Assembly: GCA_029861485.1 (NCBI GenBank)
Contig: JAOTZF010000004.1
Location: 1-25,074, forward strand
Direction: 5' to 3'
Origin: Thermoleophilia bacterium
GTDB lineage: Bacteria > Actinomycetota > Thermoleophilia > Miltoncostaeales > Miltoncostaeaceae
Length of the DNA: 25,074 nucleotides
The notes under the pieces are model-generated. The model searched no databases, was not told the DNA's origin, and saw only the letters and a list, made by a program, of their open reading frames with translations. Of this stretch, positions 1 to 7,286 are shown one piece after another; the stretch's first letter is position 1; every line of letters starts with the position of its first letter. The translations under genes and the position numbers were made by a program.

Positions 1-869
1 GCGAGGTCGTGTTCCACGCGGAGCTCATCGATGAGGCGATCGGGCGCGTTGCTGCCGACCTCCAGACGCACGGCGTGGCCGAAGCGTCGCCGGTGCAGCT
101 GCACCTCGACCGCCCCCATCAGGTCCTCGGCCTCGTCCATGGAGATCGCGATGTCGGCATCTCGAGTGATTCGGAATGTGACGATGTTCTCGATCTGCAT
201 GCCCGGGAAGACGCGGCGGAGATTGGTCGAGATCACGTCCTCCAGTAGCACCAGGCCCTCGGGCCCCTCGACGAAGCGCGGCAGCCGAGGCGGCACTTTG
301 ACCCGGGCGAAGCGTGTCTCGTCGCTGGCCGGATCGCGTACGGTCAAGCCGAGATTGAGCGACAGGCTCGAGATGTAGGGAAACGGGAGCCCGGGTCCGA
401 CGGCCAGCGGCGTCAGGGCGGGGTAGACCAGTTCTTCGAACCAGCCGGTTAGCCGCATGCGCTCTGCCTCGCTGACCTCGTCGATGCCGCGCACGTCGAT
501 GCCCGTCGCCGAGAGCGCGGGCCGAAGCTCGTCGCGCCACAGCGCGCACTGCTCGTCCATCAACTCGCGTACGCGCAGCGAAACCCGTGACAGGGTCTCC
601 TCGCGCGGCAGCCTGTCCGGGGTGCTGATGCCGCGGCCTTCGGCCAGCGCATCCATGTGGCCGGCCACCCTCACCATGAAGAACTCGTCGAGGTTGCCCG
701 AGAAGATCGCGAGGAACTTGCAGCGCTCCAGCAGCGGCTGTGACGGGCTGGCTGCGAGGGCCAGCACGCGGGCGTTGAACTCCAGCCAGGAGAGCTCGCG
801 GTTAATGTAGAGCGACGGGTCCTTGAGCGCTCGCTCGCTACCCATTCCGCTGGTGACGGTGGTGGCCAT
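1..869 (-). CDS. ppk1: Polyphosphate kinase PPK1, N-terminal 289 residues (3' end outside window)
   Basis: PPK1 reversibly transfers the terminal phosphate of ATP to polyphosphate. The visible part starts MATTVTSGMG and carries the family's N-terminal signature YINRELSWLEFNARVL (residues 21-36), then KFLAIFSGNLDEFFMVRV (51-68). Further on are FPYISSLSLNLGL and, close to the window edge, RITRDADI and RRRFGHAVRLEV, which belong to the start of the head domain. The family is usually about 700 aa, so the catalytic phospho-histidine and the C-terminal domains lie beyond base 1. The ATG at 867-869 is the only start that precedes the conserved segment closely. The gene has its own leader: it is separated from the upstream membrane-protein gene by a terminator. 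Identity is very likely; the absence of a stop is due to the edge, not to a defect. Confidence 0.95.
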   Translation of the reverse strand, partial: MATTVTSGMGSERALKDPSLYINRELSWLEFNARVLALAASPSQPLLERCKFLAIFSGNLDEFFMVRVAGHMDALAEGRGISTPDRLPREETLSRVSLRVRELMDEQCALWRDELRPALSATGIDVRGIDEVSEAERMRLTGWFEELVYPALTPLAVGPGLPFPYISSLSLNLGLTVRDPASDETRFARVKVPPRLPRFVEGPEGLVLLEDVISTNLRRVFPGMQIENIVTFRITRDADIAISMDEAEDLMGAVEVQLHRRRFGHAVRLEVGSNAPDRLIDELRVEHDL

Positions 870-917
870 GCCTCATTGTCTCGCTTCAGGGGCCCCGTCA
901 GCCTATCCGCAGCTGTG

Positions 918-950
918 AAAAACCCGATGTTGCATCACGGGCAACATCGG
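918..950 (-). terminator. Intrinsic terminator of the rsmI-metG-tatD-ksgA-ispE operon
   Basis: A perfect 10-bp inverted repeat (arms 924-933 and 941-950, CCGATGTTGC/GCAACATCGG) encloses a 7-nt loop. Read on the minus strand the stem is followed by GGG and then five T (922-918), the classical rho-independent layout. It lies 34 bases past the stop of the small membrane protein gene and just before ppk1, so it should end the long housekeeping operon and make ppk1 a separate unit. Confidence 0.85.
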
Positions 951-983
951 TTACCCGATCCGGCGGGCTTGAGCGGCGCGGTG

Positions 984-1358
984 CTAGAACCGGGAGCGCG
1001 TGATCAGGACCACGATCCCGATCAGCAGCACCACCGCGACGATCAGGGCAGCGATCAAGGAGACCCCGAGCACGAGCGGGATCGCCACGACCATGGCCTG
1101 CGAGAGGGCGATCACCCAGAGCACGTCACGCAGCAAGCCATGCTTGGCCAGCTTGAACGACGCCCACGCGGCGAGCACGGTCACGACCGAAGCCACGAGC
1201 ACCACGAGCAGCAGGCTCGGGCGCCAGGCGATGATGGCCACGACCTCTGCCACGGCGATGATCGCCGCGGCCATGATCCTGCGGCCGGCCAATGGGCTGC
1301 GGTGCTCGCGGCTTACCCGACCGTCGGCGTCAGCCTCGATTACCAGAGGATCGGACAT
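984..1358 (-). CDS. Small hydrophobic membrane protein of unknown function (124 aa)
   Basis: I do not recognise a family. The protein has a short charged N-terminus (residues 1-27, SDPLVIEADADGR...), then about four hydrophobic stretches (roughly 28-45, 48-66, 78-97 and 99-119) and ends in RSRF, so it should be an integral inner-membrane protein with little outside the bilayer. The ATG start at 1356-1358 lies 9 nt after the ispE stop, and the terminator at 918-950 follows, making it the last gene of the rsmI-to-ispE operon. No catalytic motif or cysteine is visible. Codon use is like that of its neighbours. It may be a lineage-specific membrane protein; function unknown. Confidence 0.75.
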   Translation of the reverse strand: MSDPLVIEADADGRVSREHRSPLAGRRIMAAAIIAVAEVVAIIAWRPSLLLVVLVASVVTVLAAWASFKLAKHGLLRDVLWVIALSQAMVVAIPLVLGVSLIAALIVAVVLLIGIVVLITRSRF

Positions 1359-1367
1359 GGACCCAGC

Positions 1368-2195
1368 CTAGCCGCCCGGCGGGGCGCGGGTCTCCGGAGT
1401 GTCGGGCTGGGCCACCCACGTGCGATAGCTCGGCCCGAGAATGGCCGCCGCGCGCTGCGCCCGCTCTGGCGCGGAGAACAGACCCGCGACGGCTCCTCCC
1501 GAGCCACACAGCACCGCCTGATCGGCACCTGCGGCCCGTAGATCCCGCACCACCCGGCCGAGGCGCGGCCTCAGCGAGAGCGCGGCGTGCCACAGATCAT
1601 TGCGGGGAGACGCCTCGGCAGCGGCGGGAAGCGGCTCGTGCGGCGCGCGGTCGAAGGCGGCGTAGACGCAAGGGGTGGAGAGGTGGACACCCGCGTCCAC
1701 GACGAGCACGTTCAGGCCCGGAAGGGGCGCCGCGGTCCGCAGTTGGTGGCCGCGCCCCGCCGCCCACTGCGTGCCGCCGCGAATGAAGAACGGCACGTCC
1801 GATCCCACCTGCTCGGCCACCTGCACGAGCTCGTCGTCCGCCAGCCCGCAGGCATGCACGACGTTCGTCGCCCGGAGGACCGCGGCGGCGTCGCTGGAGC
1901 CGCCACCGAGCCCGGCCTGTGCGGGGATCCTCTTGGTGATCGTCACCGCGACGGGCAGGGCTCGGCCGACCTGGGCCTCGAGGGCATCGAGGGCCGACGA
2001 CGCCAGGTTCTGGGGGCCCGGGGCGACCGGGCAGTCGACCCGTCGACGGGAGTCGAGCGCGACTCGCACGGTGTCCTGCGGAGCGCTCAGAGCGATCATC
2101 AGGCTCTGCAGGGGGTGGTAGCCGTCCGGCGCTACCGGGCCGACCCGCAGCACGAGGTTCAACTTCGACGGGGCAGCCAGGGTCAGCTCGGCCAC
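1368..2195 (-). CDS. ispE: 4-diphosphocytidyl-2-C-methyl-D-erythritol kinase IspE
   Basis: IspE is the GHMP-family kinase of the non-mevalonate (MEP) isoprenoid pathway; it phosphorylates CDP-methylerythritol with ATP in the cytoplasm. The 275-aa protein opens with APSKLNLVLRV (catalytic-type Lys11). It has the glycine-rich ATP loop PAQAGLGGGSSDAAA at 91-105, GSDVPFF with the expected catalytic Asp133, and a late CGSGGAVAGLF corresponding to GHMP motif 3. Start is GTG at 2193-2195, preceded by GGGGAG; it overlaps the end of ksgA by 13 nt, so translation is probably coupled. The neighbour order ksgA-ispE is common in actinobacteria. The last 15 or so residues are proline/glycine-rich and not conserved. 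Confidence 0.95.
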   Translation of the reverse strand: MAELTLAAPSKLNLVLRVGPVAPDGYHPLQSLMIALSAPQDTVRVALDSRRRVDCPVAPGPQNLASSALDALEAQVGRALPVAVTITKRIPAQAGLGGGSSDAAAVLRATNVVHACGLADDELVQVAEQVGSDVPFFIRGGTQWAAGRGHQLRTAAPLPGLNVLVVDAGVHLSTPCVYAAFDRAPHEPLPAAAEASPRNDLWHAALSLRPRLGRVVRDLRAAGADQAVLCGSGGAVAGLFSAPERAQRAAAILGPSYRTWVAQPDTPETRAPPGG

Positions 2196-2989
2196 CCGAG
2201 CTCCCCATATAGGGCCACGAAGTCCTCCGGCGCAAGCGCGTCCGCTCGTGAGGCGGGATCCCGGCCGAGCCGCTCGAGCGCGAGCCGCACGGCATCGCGA
2301 TCGGCGCCCGTCATGCCGAGGCCCGTCGCGAGGGTCTTGCGGCGGTGGGCGAAAGCTGCGCGGATCAGGGTCCGCAGACCGCTTGGCAGCGGTGCGGCGA
2401 GCCGCTCGAGCCCGAGCAGCGTGGAGTCGACTCTCGGGCGCGGCATGAAGACCTCGCGGCCTACCGAGCGGCGAAACGTGGGGGTGACGGTGAGGGCCAT
2501 CTGGACCGATGCGGCGCTATACGCCTTGCTGCCGCGCGAGGCGGTCCAGCGCTCGGCGATCTCGCGCTGGACCATCACGCACCAGCGGGTGATCTGTGGT
2601 GCGCGGGCGATGCTCTCCAGCATGATCGGCGTCGCGATGTCATACGGCAGGTTCGCGACCATGCGCGTGGGCGGGGGGTCCAAGGCCTCCAGTTCGACAT
2701 CCATCGCGTCGGCCCAGATCACGTGCACGTTGTCGATCCCGTCCAGGGCGTCGGTCAGCGCCGGCTCCAGCCGCGTGTCGAGCTCCACCGCATGGACGGT
2801 GGCGGCCGCCGCCGCGAGCGCGCGGGTGAGCACCCCGACTCCGGCGCCGATCTCCAGTACGACGTCGTCCGGCCCGACCAGCCCCTCTCGCACCGCGAGG
2901 TCCGCGAGGTTCTCGTCGAGCAGGAAATGCTGTCCGAGATCGGTGTTCGGCCGTAGGCCGTGGGCCTCGAGCAGCCGGGCAACCCGCAG
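2183..2989 (-). CDS. rsmA: 16S rRNA dimethyladenosine transferase KsgA/RsmA (probable CTG start)
   Basis: KsgA dimethylates the two adjacent adenosines in the 3'-terminal hairpin of 16S rRNA late in small-subunit assembly, using S-adenosylmethionine. With a start at the CTG codon 2987-2989 the protein has 268 aa, the usual family length. It begins as homologues do: RLLEAHGLRPNTDLGQHFLL (QHF at 20-22), LEIGAGVGVLTRAL (SAM site, 45-58), catalytic NLPY at 114-117, then the C-terminal RAAFAHRRKTL. No ATG, GTG or TTG exists in frame between the tatD stop (2997) and the QHF motif. The next in-frame canonical start is ATG 3197-3199, some 200 nt inside tatD, which would add an unrelated 70-residue arginine/proline-rich leader. 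The function is secure; the start is not. Confidence 0.93.
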   Translation of the reverse strand: MRVARLLEAHGLRPNTDLGQHFLLDENLADLAVREGLVGPDDVVLEIGAGVGVLTRALAAAAATVHAVELDTRLEPALTDALDGIDNVHVIWADAMDVELEALDPPPTRMVANLPYDIATPIMLESIARAPQITRWCVMVQREIAERWTASRGSKAYSAASVQMALTVTPTFRRSVGREVFMPRPRVDSTLLGLERLAAPLPSGLRTLIRAAFAHRRKTLATGLGMTGADRDAVRLALERLGRDPASRADALAPEDFVALYGELGWPS

Positions 2990-2996
2990 CCGGGAG

Positions 2997-3752
2997 CTAC
3001 CAGCCGAAGACTCGGGCGGCGTTGGCGCTGGTGACGGCGTCGAGTTCCTCCGGGCTTGTGCCGCGCACCTCCGCGATGGCGGCCAGGGTGTGGGCCAGGT
3101 TGGCCGGTCGATTCGGCCGGCCGCGGCGGGGCTCGGGGGCGAGGTAGGGACTGTCGGTCTCCACGAGCAGGCGGCCGGATGGCACGCACGCCGCCGCACG
3201 CCGGAGCTCGTCGGACTTCTTGTAGGTCACCGGGCCGGCGAAGCTCACCCAGTAGCCGCGCGAGAGCACCTCCTCGAGATGCTCGGTAAGGGTGAAGCAA
3301 TGCAGGATGATCTCCAACCCTTCGCCACTCTCGGCCAGGATGCGCAGGGTGTCCTCGGCCGCCTCGCGTGTATGGATCACCACGGGCAGCCCCAGCTCCC
3401 GCGCGAGACCGAGCTGGGCGATAAAGGCCTCGGCCTGGATCTCCCGCGGTGAATGGTCGCGGAAGTAGTCCAGCCCGCACTCCCCGATGGCGACGACCTG
3501 AGGGTGCGTGCCGAGCTCCCGGAGCCACTCCAGATCGGCCGTAGTGAAGGTGGAGGCGTCGTGCGGGTGTACCCCGACGGTGGCGCTCACGCCCTCATGG
3601 GCCTGGGCGAGTGTGATGGCACGCTCGCTGGATTCGCAGCCGACTCCGATCGTGACGATCCTCTCCACTCCGACCTCGGCGGCCTCAGAGATGGCCTCGT
3701 GCGCGGGCAACGGCAGGACCTCGGAATCGAGATGGCAGTGGGAATCGACTAT
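2997..3752 (-). CDS. tatD: TatD-family metal-dependent DNase/hydrolase (probable ATA start)
   Basis: TatD proteins are TIM-barrel metallohydrolases with deoxyribonuclease activity in tested members. All metal-site motifs are present in order: VDSHCHLD at the extreme N-terminus, VGVHPHDA, IGECGLDYFRD, VVIHTREA, ILHCFT and LVETDSPYLAPEP. Counting from ATA at 3750-3752 gives 251 aa, close to the usual 255-265. The ATA overlaps the metG stop as ATAG, exactly where an ATGA overlap would normally sit, and an AGGTGGAGG Shine-Dalgarno-like stretch lies about 7 nt upstream. No ATG/GTG/TTG is in frame near this point. The next canonical choices are far upstream inside metG, or a downstream GTG that would delete the HxH motif. 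Family assignment is firm; the start is inferred. Confidence 0.92.
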   Translation of the reverse strand: MVDSHCHLDSEVLPLPAHEAISEAAEVGVERIVTIGVGCESSERAITLAQAHEGVSATVGVHPHDASTFTTADLEWLRELGTHPQVVAIGECGLDYFRDHSPREIQAEAFIAQLGLARELGLPVVIHTREAAEDTLRILAESGEGLEIILHCFTLTEHLEEVLSRGYWVSFAGPVTYKKSDELRRAAACVPSGRLLVETDSPYLAPEPRRGRPNRPANLAHTLAAIAEVRGTSPEELDAVTSANAARVFGW

Positions 3753-5278
3753 GCGAAGTCCTCCACCTTGGGGAACAGCGGACCGGTGGGCTCGACCCTG
3801 GCCCCGGCGATGCCCCTGCCCCAGACGGCGCCCGCGAGCCCCACCGCGCCGGGGTCCTGGCCAAGCGCGCGCAGCGCCGCCTCGGACGATCCCGGCATGT
3901 ACGGCCACAGGATGACGCTGGTGATGCGAAGGCCCTCGGCGAGGCTCGCGAGCGCCTGGTCGAGCTCGGCGGCCTTGGCATCGTCCCTCGCGAGCCTCCA
4001 GGGCGCGCGTTCCTCGACCAGCCGGTTGAGTCGTCGCACGAGCACCCATGCCTCATCGGCCGCCCGGGTCAGGTCGAGCGCCTCGAATGCCTCGGTCACC
4101 GCCGCGACAACCTGGGCGGCTTCGGCGGCGAGTGCGCCGTCATCTCCTCTATCGGCCGGCACGACGCCATCGCGGTAGCGGCCCACCATGCTGGTCGTGC
4201 GGTTCAGCAGGTTCCCGTACTCGTTGGCGAGCTCCCCGCTGTAGCGTGCCTCGAAGCCCTCCTGGGTGAAGGTGCCGTCCTCGCCGAAGCGGATCTCGCG
4301 AGCCAGGTAGTAGCGCAGGGCGTCGATACCGAACGCCTCGATGAACGGGAACGGGTCGATCACGTTGCCGACCGTCTTGCTCATCTTCTCGCCGCCCTTC
4401 AGGACATAGCCATGGATGAAAAGGCGCCGCGGCGGTGGAAGATCGGCCGCCATGAGCATGGCCGGCCAGATCACCGCATGGAACTTCAGGATGTCCTTGG
4501 CCATCAGCTGCAGGTCCGCCGGCCAGAGGTCCTCGGAGGCGCCGGCTGCTTGAGCATCGGGGAAGCTGAGCGCCGTCACGTAGTTCAGCAACGCGTCGAC
4601 CCAGACGTAAATGACCTGCTCGTCGTCCCAGGGCACCCTCACGCCCCAGTCGAGCTTCGCCCTCGTGATCGACAGGTCCTCGAGATCCTCGATCATGCGG
4701 CGGGCCTCGTTTGCGCGGTGCCCGGGTAGCACCCAGTCCGGATGTGCGTCGTAATGTGCGAGCAGCAGCTCGCGGAAATCGGTGATTCGGAAGAACCAGT
4801 TGGTCTCCTCCACCCACTCGACCGGAGTCTTGTGGATGGGGCAGGTCGTGTCCGGACCGAGCTCCGCCTCCGTGTAGAAGGCCTCTGAGGCGGCGCAGTA
4901 CCAGCCGCTGTAGGTGTCGCTGTAGATGTGACCGTTGTCGTAGATCTTCTGTACGAGCTCCTGCACCTTTTCCACGTGCTCGTCCCGGGTCGTGCGAATG
5001 AAGAAGTCGTGGCTCGAGGCCAGAACGTCCCCGAGAGCGCGGAAGCGTTCCGACAGCAGGTCCGCGTGCTCTCGAGGGCTGCGGCCGGCCTCCTCGGCCG
5101 ACCGGGCCACCTTGATCCCGTGCTCGTCGGTTCCGGTGAGAAAGAAGACCTCGTCGCCGCACTGGCGCCGCTGCCGGGCGATGATGTCGGCCATGATCGT
5201 CGTGTACGCGTGCCCGATGTGGGGCTCGGCGTTCACGTAGTAGATCGGCGTCGTCAGGTAGAAGCGTCCGTCGGCCAT
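3749..5278 (-). CDS. metG: Methionyl-tRNA synthetase, short form
   Basis: Charges tRNA-Met with methionine using ATP. The 509-aa protein is a class I synthetase: TTPIYYVNAEPHIGHAYTT carries the HIGH-type motif (PHIGH, 19-23), TGTDEHG follows at 48-54, and KMSKT of the second ATP signature is at 298-302. It ends about residue 509 without the C-terminal EMAPII-like tRNA-binding domain found in longer MetG, a form usual in actinobacteria. The zinc knuckle is eroded: at 128-131 it reads CAAS rather than CxxC, followed by CPIH at 146-149. ATG at 5276-5278 starts 9 nt after rsmI, and the stop overlaps the putative tatD start. It belongs to the rsmI-to-ispE operon. Confidence 0.97.
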   Translation of the reverse strand: MADGRFYLTTPIYYVNAEPHIGHAYTTIMADIIARQRRQCGDEVFFLTGTDEHGIKVARSAEEAGRSPREHADLLSERFRALGDVLASSHDFFIRTTRDEHVEKVQELVQKIYDNGHIYSDTYSGWYCAASEAFYTEAELGPDTTCPIHKTPVEWVEETNWFFRITDFRELLLAHYDAHPDWVLPGHRANEARRMIEDLEDLSITRAKLDWGVRVPWDDEQVIYVWVDALLNYVTALSFPDAQAAGASEDLWPADLQLMAKDILKFHAVIWPAMLMAADLPPPRRLFIHGYVLKGGEKMSKTVGNVIDPFPFIEAFGIDALRYYLAREIRFGEDGTFTQEGFEARYSGELANEYGNLLNRTTSMVGRYRDGVVPADRGDDGALAAEAAQVVAAVTEAFEALDLTRAADEAWVLVRRLNRLVEERAPWRLARDDAKAAELDQALASLAEGLRITSVILWPYMPGSSEAALRALGQDPGAVGLAGAVWGRGIAGARVEPTGPLFPKVEDFA

Positions 5279-5287
5279 GACCGCAGT

Positions 5288-6127
5288 CTACGGCGCAGAT
5301 TCAGACTCCCTAGCCAGCTCCAGAGCTGCTGCGTACGCCGCGTTTTTCGAGGCCGCTCCCAGCGCCGCGACGATCTTGGCCGATGCGCGTGCGCCGACCC
5401 CACTCTGCGCCAGCAGCCTCAGCGCGGGCCTGAGGTCCGGAGCCTCCTCGGCGGCGACCGCCGGGGCGAGCACCAGGGTCACCTCGCCGCGCACGGTCGT
5501 GCCCAGCTTTTCCGCTGCCTCGCCGGCGGGGCAGCGGATGATCTCCTCATGGAGCTTGGTCAGCTCCCGACAGATCGTGATTTCCCGGTCCGGATCCCGC
5601 TCGGCCAGCAGCTCGAGCAGCCGCGTGACCCGGTTCGGGCTCTCGAAGCCGACCAGCGCGACCCGCAGACCGTCGTAGGCGTCAAGCAGCTGGCGGAGCT
5701 CGGTGGCCTTGCGCGGGAAGAAGCCCACGAAGGCGAACGCACGCTCCGCCATGCCCGCTGCCGCGATCGCCGAGGTGACGGCGCTCGGGCCGGGGATCAC
5801 GCTCACCTCGAGGTCGGCTGCGTGGGCCGCGGCGACGACCCGGGCTCCCGGGTCGCTCACGCTCGGCATGCCCGCGTCGCTCACGAGCACCACCGAGTCG
5901 CCGGAGCGGACCCGCTCCAGAATGGTCGCGGTGCGCTCGGCCTCGTTGTGCTGATGTACCGACATCACCTCGGCGTGGGCACCTACGTGCTGGGTCAGGA
6001 TGCGGGTGCGACGTGTGTCCTCACACGCGATCAGATCGGCATCCCGAAGGGCAGCGGCGGCCCGCGGCGAGAGGTCCTCGAGATTGCCGATGGGGGTTGC
6101 CACCACGGTGAGACGCGGTGCTGTCAT
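5288..6127 (-). CDS. rsmI: 16S rRNA 2'-O-ribose methyltransferase RsmI
   Basis: RsmI methylates the 2'-OH of a cytidine in the decoding region of 16S rRNA (C1402 in E. coli) with SAM. The 279-aa protein has the tetrapyrrole-methylase-like fold signatures: LTVVATPIGNLEDLSPRA near the start, ACEDTRRTRIL, VLVSDAGMPSVSDPG, VIPGPSAVTSAIAAAG, GFFPRK and ELTKLHEEI. The start ATG at 6125-6127 places TVVATPIGNL about ten residues in, as expected. An upstream in-frame ATG (6188-6190) would add 21 unconserved residues and run into the divergent gene's start. It leads the housekeeping operon, with metG 9 nt downstream. Confidence 0.96.
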   Translation of the reverse strand: MTAPRLTVVATPIGNLEDLSPRAAAALRDADLIACEDTRRTRILTQHVGAHAEVMSVHQHNEAERTATILERVRSGDSVVLVSDAGMPSVSDPGARVVAAAHAADLEVSVIPGPSAVTSAIAAAGMAERAFAFVGFFPRKATELRQLLDAYDGLRVALVGFESPNRVTRLLELLAERDPDREITICRELTKLHEEIIRCPAGEAAEKLGTTVRGEVTLVLAPAVAAEEAPDLRPALRLLAQSGVGARASAKIVAALGAASKNAAYAAALELARESESAP

Positions 6128-6160
6128 GACCGGCCGACATACGTCATCGCGCACCGAAGC

Positions 6161-6173
6161 TACCATCGACGTG
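6161..6173 (+). promoter_or_regulatory. Possible -10 element and leaderless GTG start for the LCP gene
   Basis: TACCAT at 6161-6166 fits the actinobacterial TANNNT -10 pattern and ends 4 nt before the GTG at 6171. No Shine-Dalgarno-like sequence lies in front of this GTG, which would fit a leaderless transcript. No good -35 box is visible. This is a weak, position-based suggestion. Confidence 0.3.
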
Positions 6174-7286
6174 TTGTCGCGTAGCTCCAAGCCCTATCGC
6201 CGTTTTCGTTCCCGGCGGCGTGGCTCGGACGAGGGCGGCCTCGATGATCTGCGCGAGCTCAACGCCTCGCGTGGCGATCGGCGTCGCGAGTCCCGTCCAG
6301 AGCCCGAGCCGGCACCTCACAGTGCGCCGCCCGCCCGCCCGGGCAGTCCCGCCGATGAGCCGCGGCCCGAGCCCCCAAGGCCGCGCGATCGAATGGGGTG
6401 GGTCGCGCGCATCGCGATCGGGGCTCTGGCGATCTTCGTTGTGTGGGCCGTGGCCGGTTTTCTCACCCTAAGAAGTGGTGTCGCCGATTCACATGCCCTG
6501 ATCCACCCCTCGACACCTGCCGTTCTGGACGGCTCGCCGGGAGGGATGCTGAGCACCCCAATCAACACGCTGGTGATCGGCAAGGACGCTCGTATCGGGG
6601 AGACCCGCTCCCGTGCCGACACGATACTGATCATGCGGACCGACCCTGGCTCCGGGCACATCAGGTACCTCTCCATTCCCCGCGACACCCGTGTGAACCA
6701 CCCCGTGCGGGGTGCGGAGAAGATCAACGCCTCGTTCTTCCACGGGGGGCAGATCGGCGTGATTCGGGCCGTTAGACGGCATACCGGCTTACCTATCCAT
6801 CACATCATGGTGGTGAACTACCGCTCCTTCCCCCAACTGGTTGATGAGCTAGGGGGCGTGACTGTGAACAACCCCACCGAATTGTCGAACTGCCCCTACC
6901 CGGGCGGACGAACCGTCAGCTTCCCCAAGGGCCCCGTCGAGCTCGACGGCGACCGAGCGCTGGAGTTCGCCCGCGTGCGCAAGTGCGACTCCGACTTCGC
7001 GCGCGCACTTCGTCAGCAGGCGCTGATCGCATCGATGAAGGACAAGGTCTTTTCTCTGACGGGTCTTCCGCTCGCTCCGTGGCGCGGCGCCGCGGTCACG
7101 CGCACGATCGCCACCGACATGGGCGCATTCGATCTCGTGAAGTTCGGCTGGCTGCAGGCGCGACTGGATCAGGGGCCGGATGACCGCATACTCCTGAGCG
7201 GCGCGCCGCAGCTGATCGACGGCCAGTCGTTCGTCGTGCCCGACCCGGACGCGAACGAGCGCGAGGTCGCTCAATTCATCTCATGA
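6171..7286 (+). CDS. LytR-CpsA-Psr (LCP) family cell-wall glycopolymer transferase
   Basis: LCP proteins attach lipid-linked glycopolymers to peptidoglycan outside the membrane. From GTG 6171 the protein has 371 aa. It has a long basic and proline-rich cytoplasmic tail (1-75), one membrane segment (about 77-100, WVARIAIGALAIFVVWAVAG), and an extracellular LCP domain. LCP motifs in order are INTLVIGKDAR (131-141), RADTILI (148-154), SIPRDTRV (168-175), EKINASFFHGG, LDGDRALEFARVR (258-270) and DFARALRQQ. Conserved Arg/Asp residues that bind the pyrophosphate lipid are present. An in-frame ATG at 6126 would give 386 aa but shares its bases with the rsmI start on the other strand. The stop overlaps the next gene's start as ATGA. 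Confidence 0.88.
   Translation: MLSRSSKPYRRFRSRRRGSDEGGLDDLRELNASRGDRRRESRPEPEPAPHSAPPARPGSPADEPRPEPPRPRDRMGWVARIAIGALAIFVVWAVAGFLTLRSGVADSHALIHPSTPAVLDGSPGGMLSTPINTLVIGKDARIGETRSRADTILIMRTDPGSGHIRYLSIPRDTRVNHPVRGAEKINASFFHGGQIGVIRAVRRHTGLPIHHIMVVNYRSFPQLVDELGGVTVNNPTELSNCPYPGGRTVSFPKGPVELDGDRALEFARVRKCDSDFARALRQQALIASMKDKVFSLTGLPLAPWRGAAVTRTIATDMGAFDLVKFGWLQARLDQGPDDRILLSGAPQLIDGQSFVVPDPDANEREVAQFIS

Noticed and set aside
2987..3000. Frameshift or sequencing error joining tatD and ksgA
   Set aside because: Both proteins are complete with normal ends, so no frameshift is needed; only the start codon is unusual.
2990..3199. Extended KsgA N-terminus from ATG 3199
   Set aside because: The added 70 residues lie inside tatD, are Arg/Pro/Ser-rich and do not resemble KsgA; a CTG at 2989 gives the normal length.
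1587..3452. Long plus-strand open frame across ispE, ksgA and tatD
   Set aside because: It is antisense to three genes with clear catalytic motifs, and its translation is Arg/Gly/Ser-rich without recognisable domains.
4928..6184. Long plus-strand open frame across metG and rsmI
   Set aside because: Shadow of two certain genes on the opposite strand; no motif or ribosome site.
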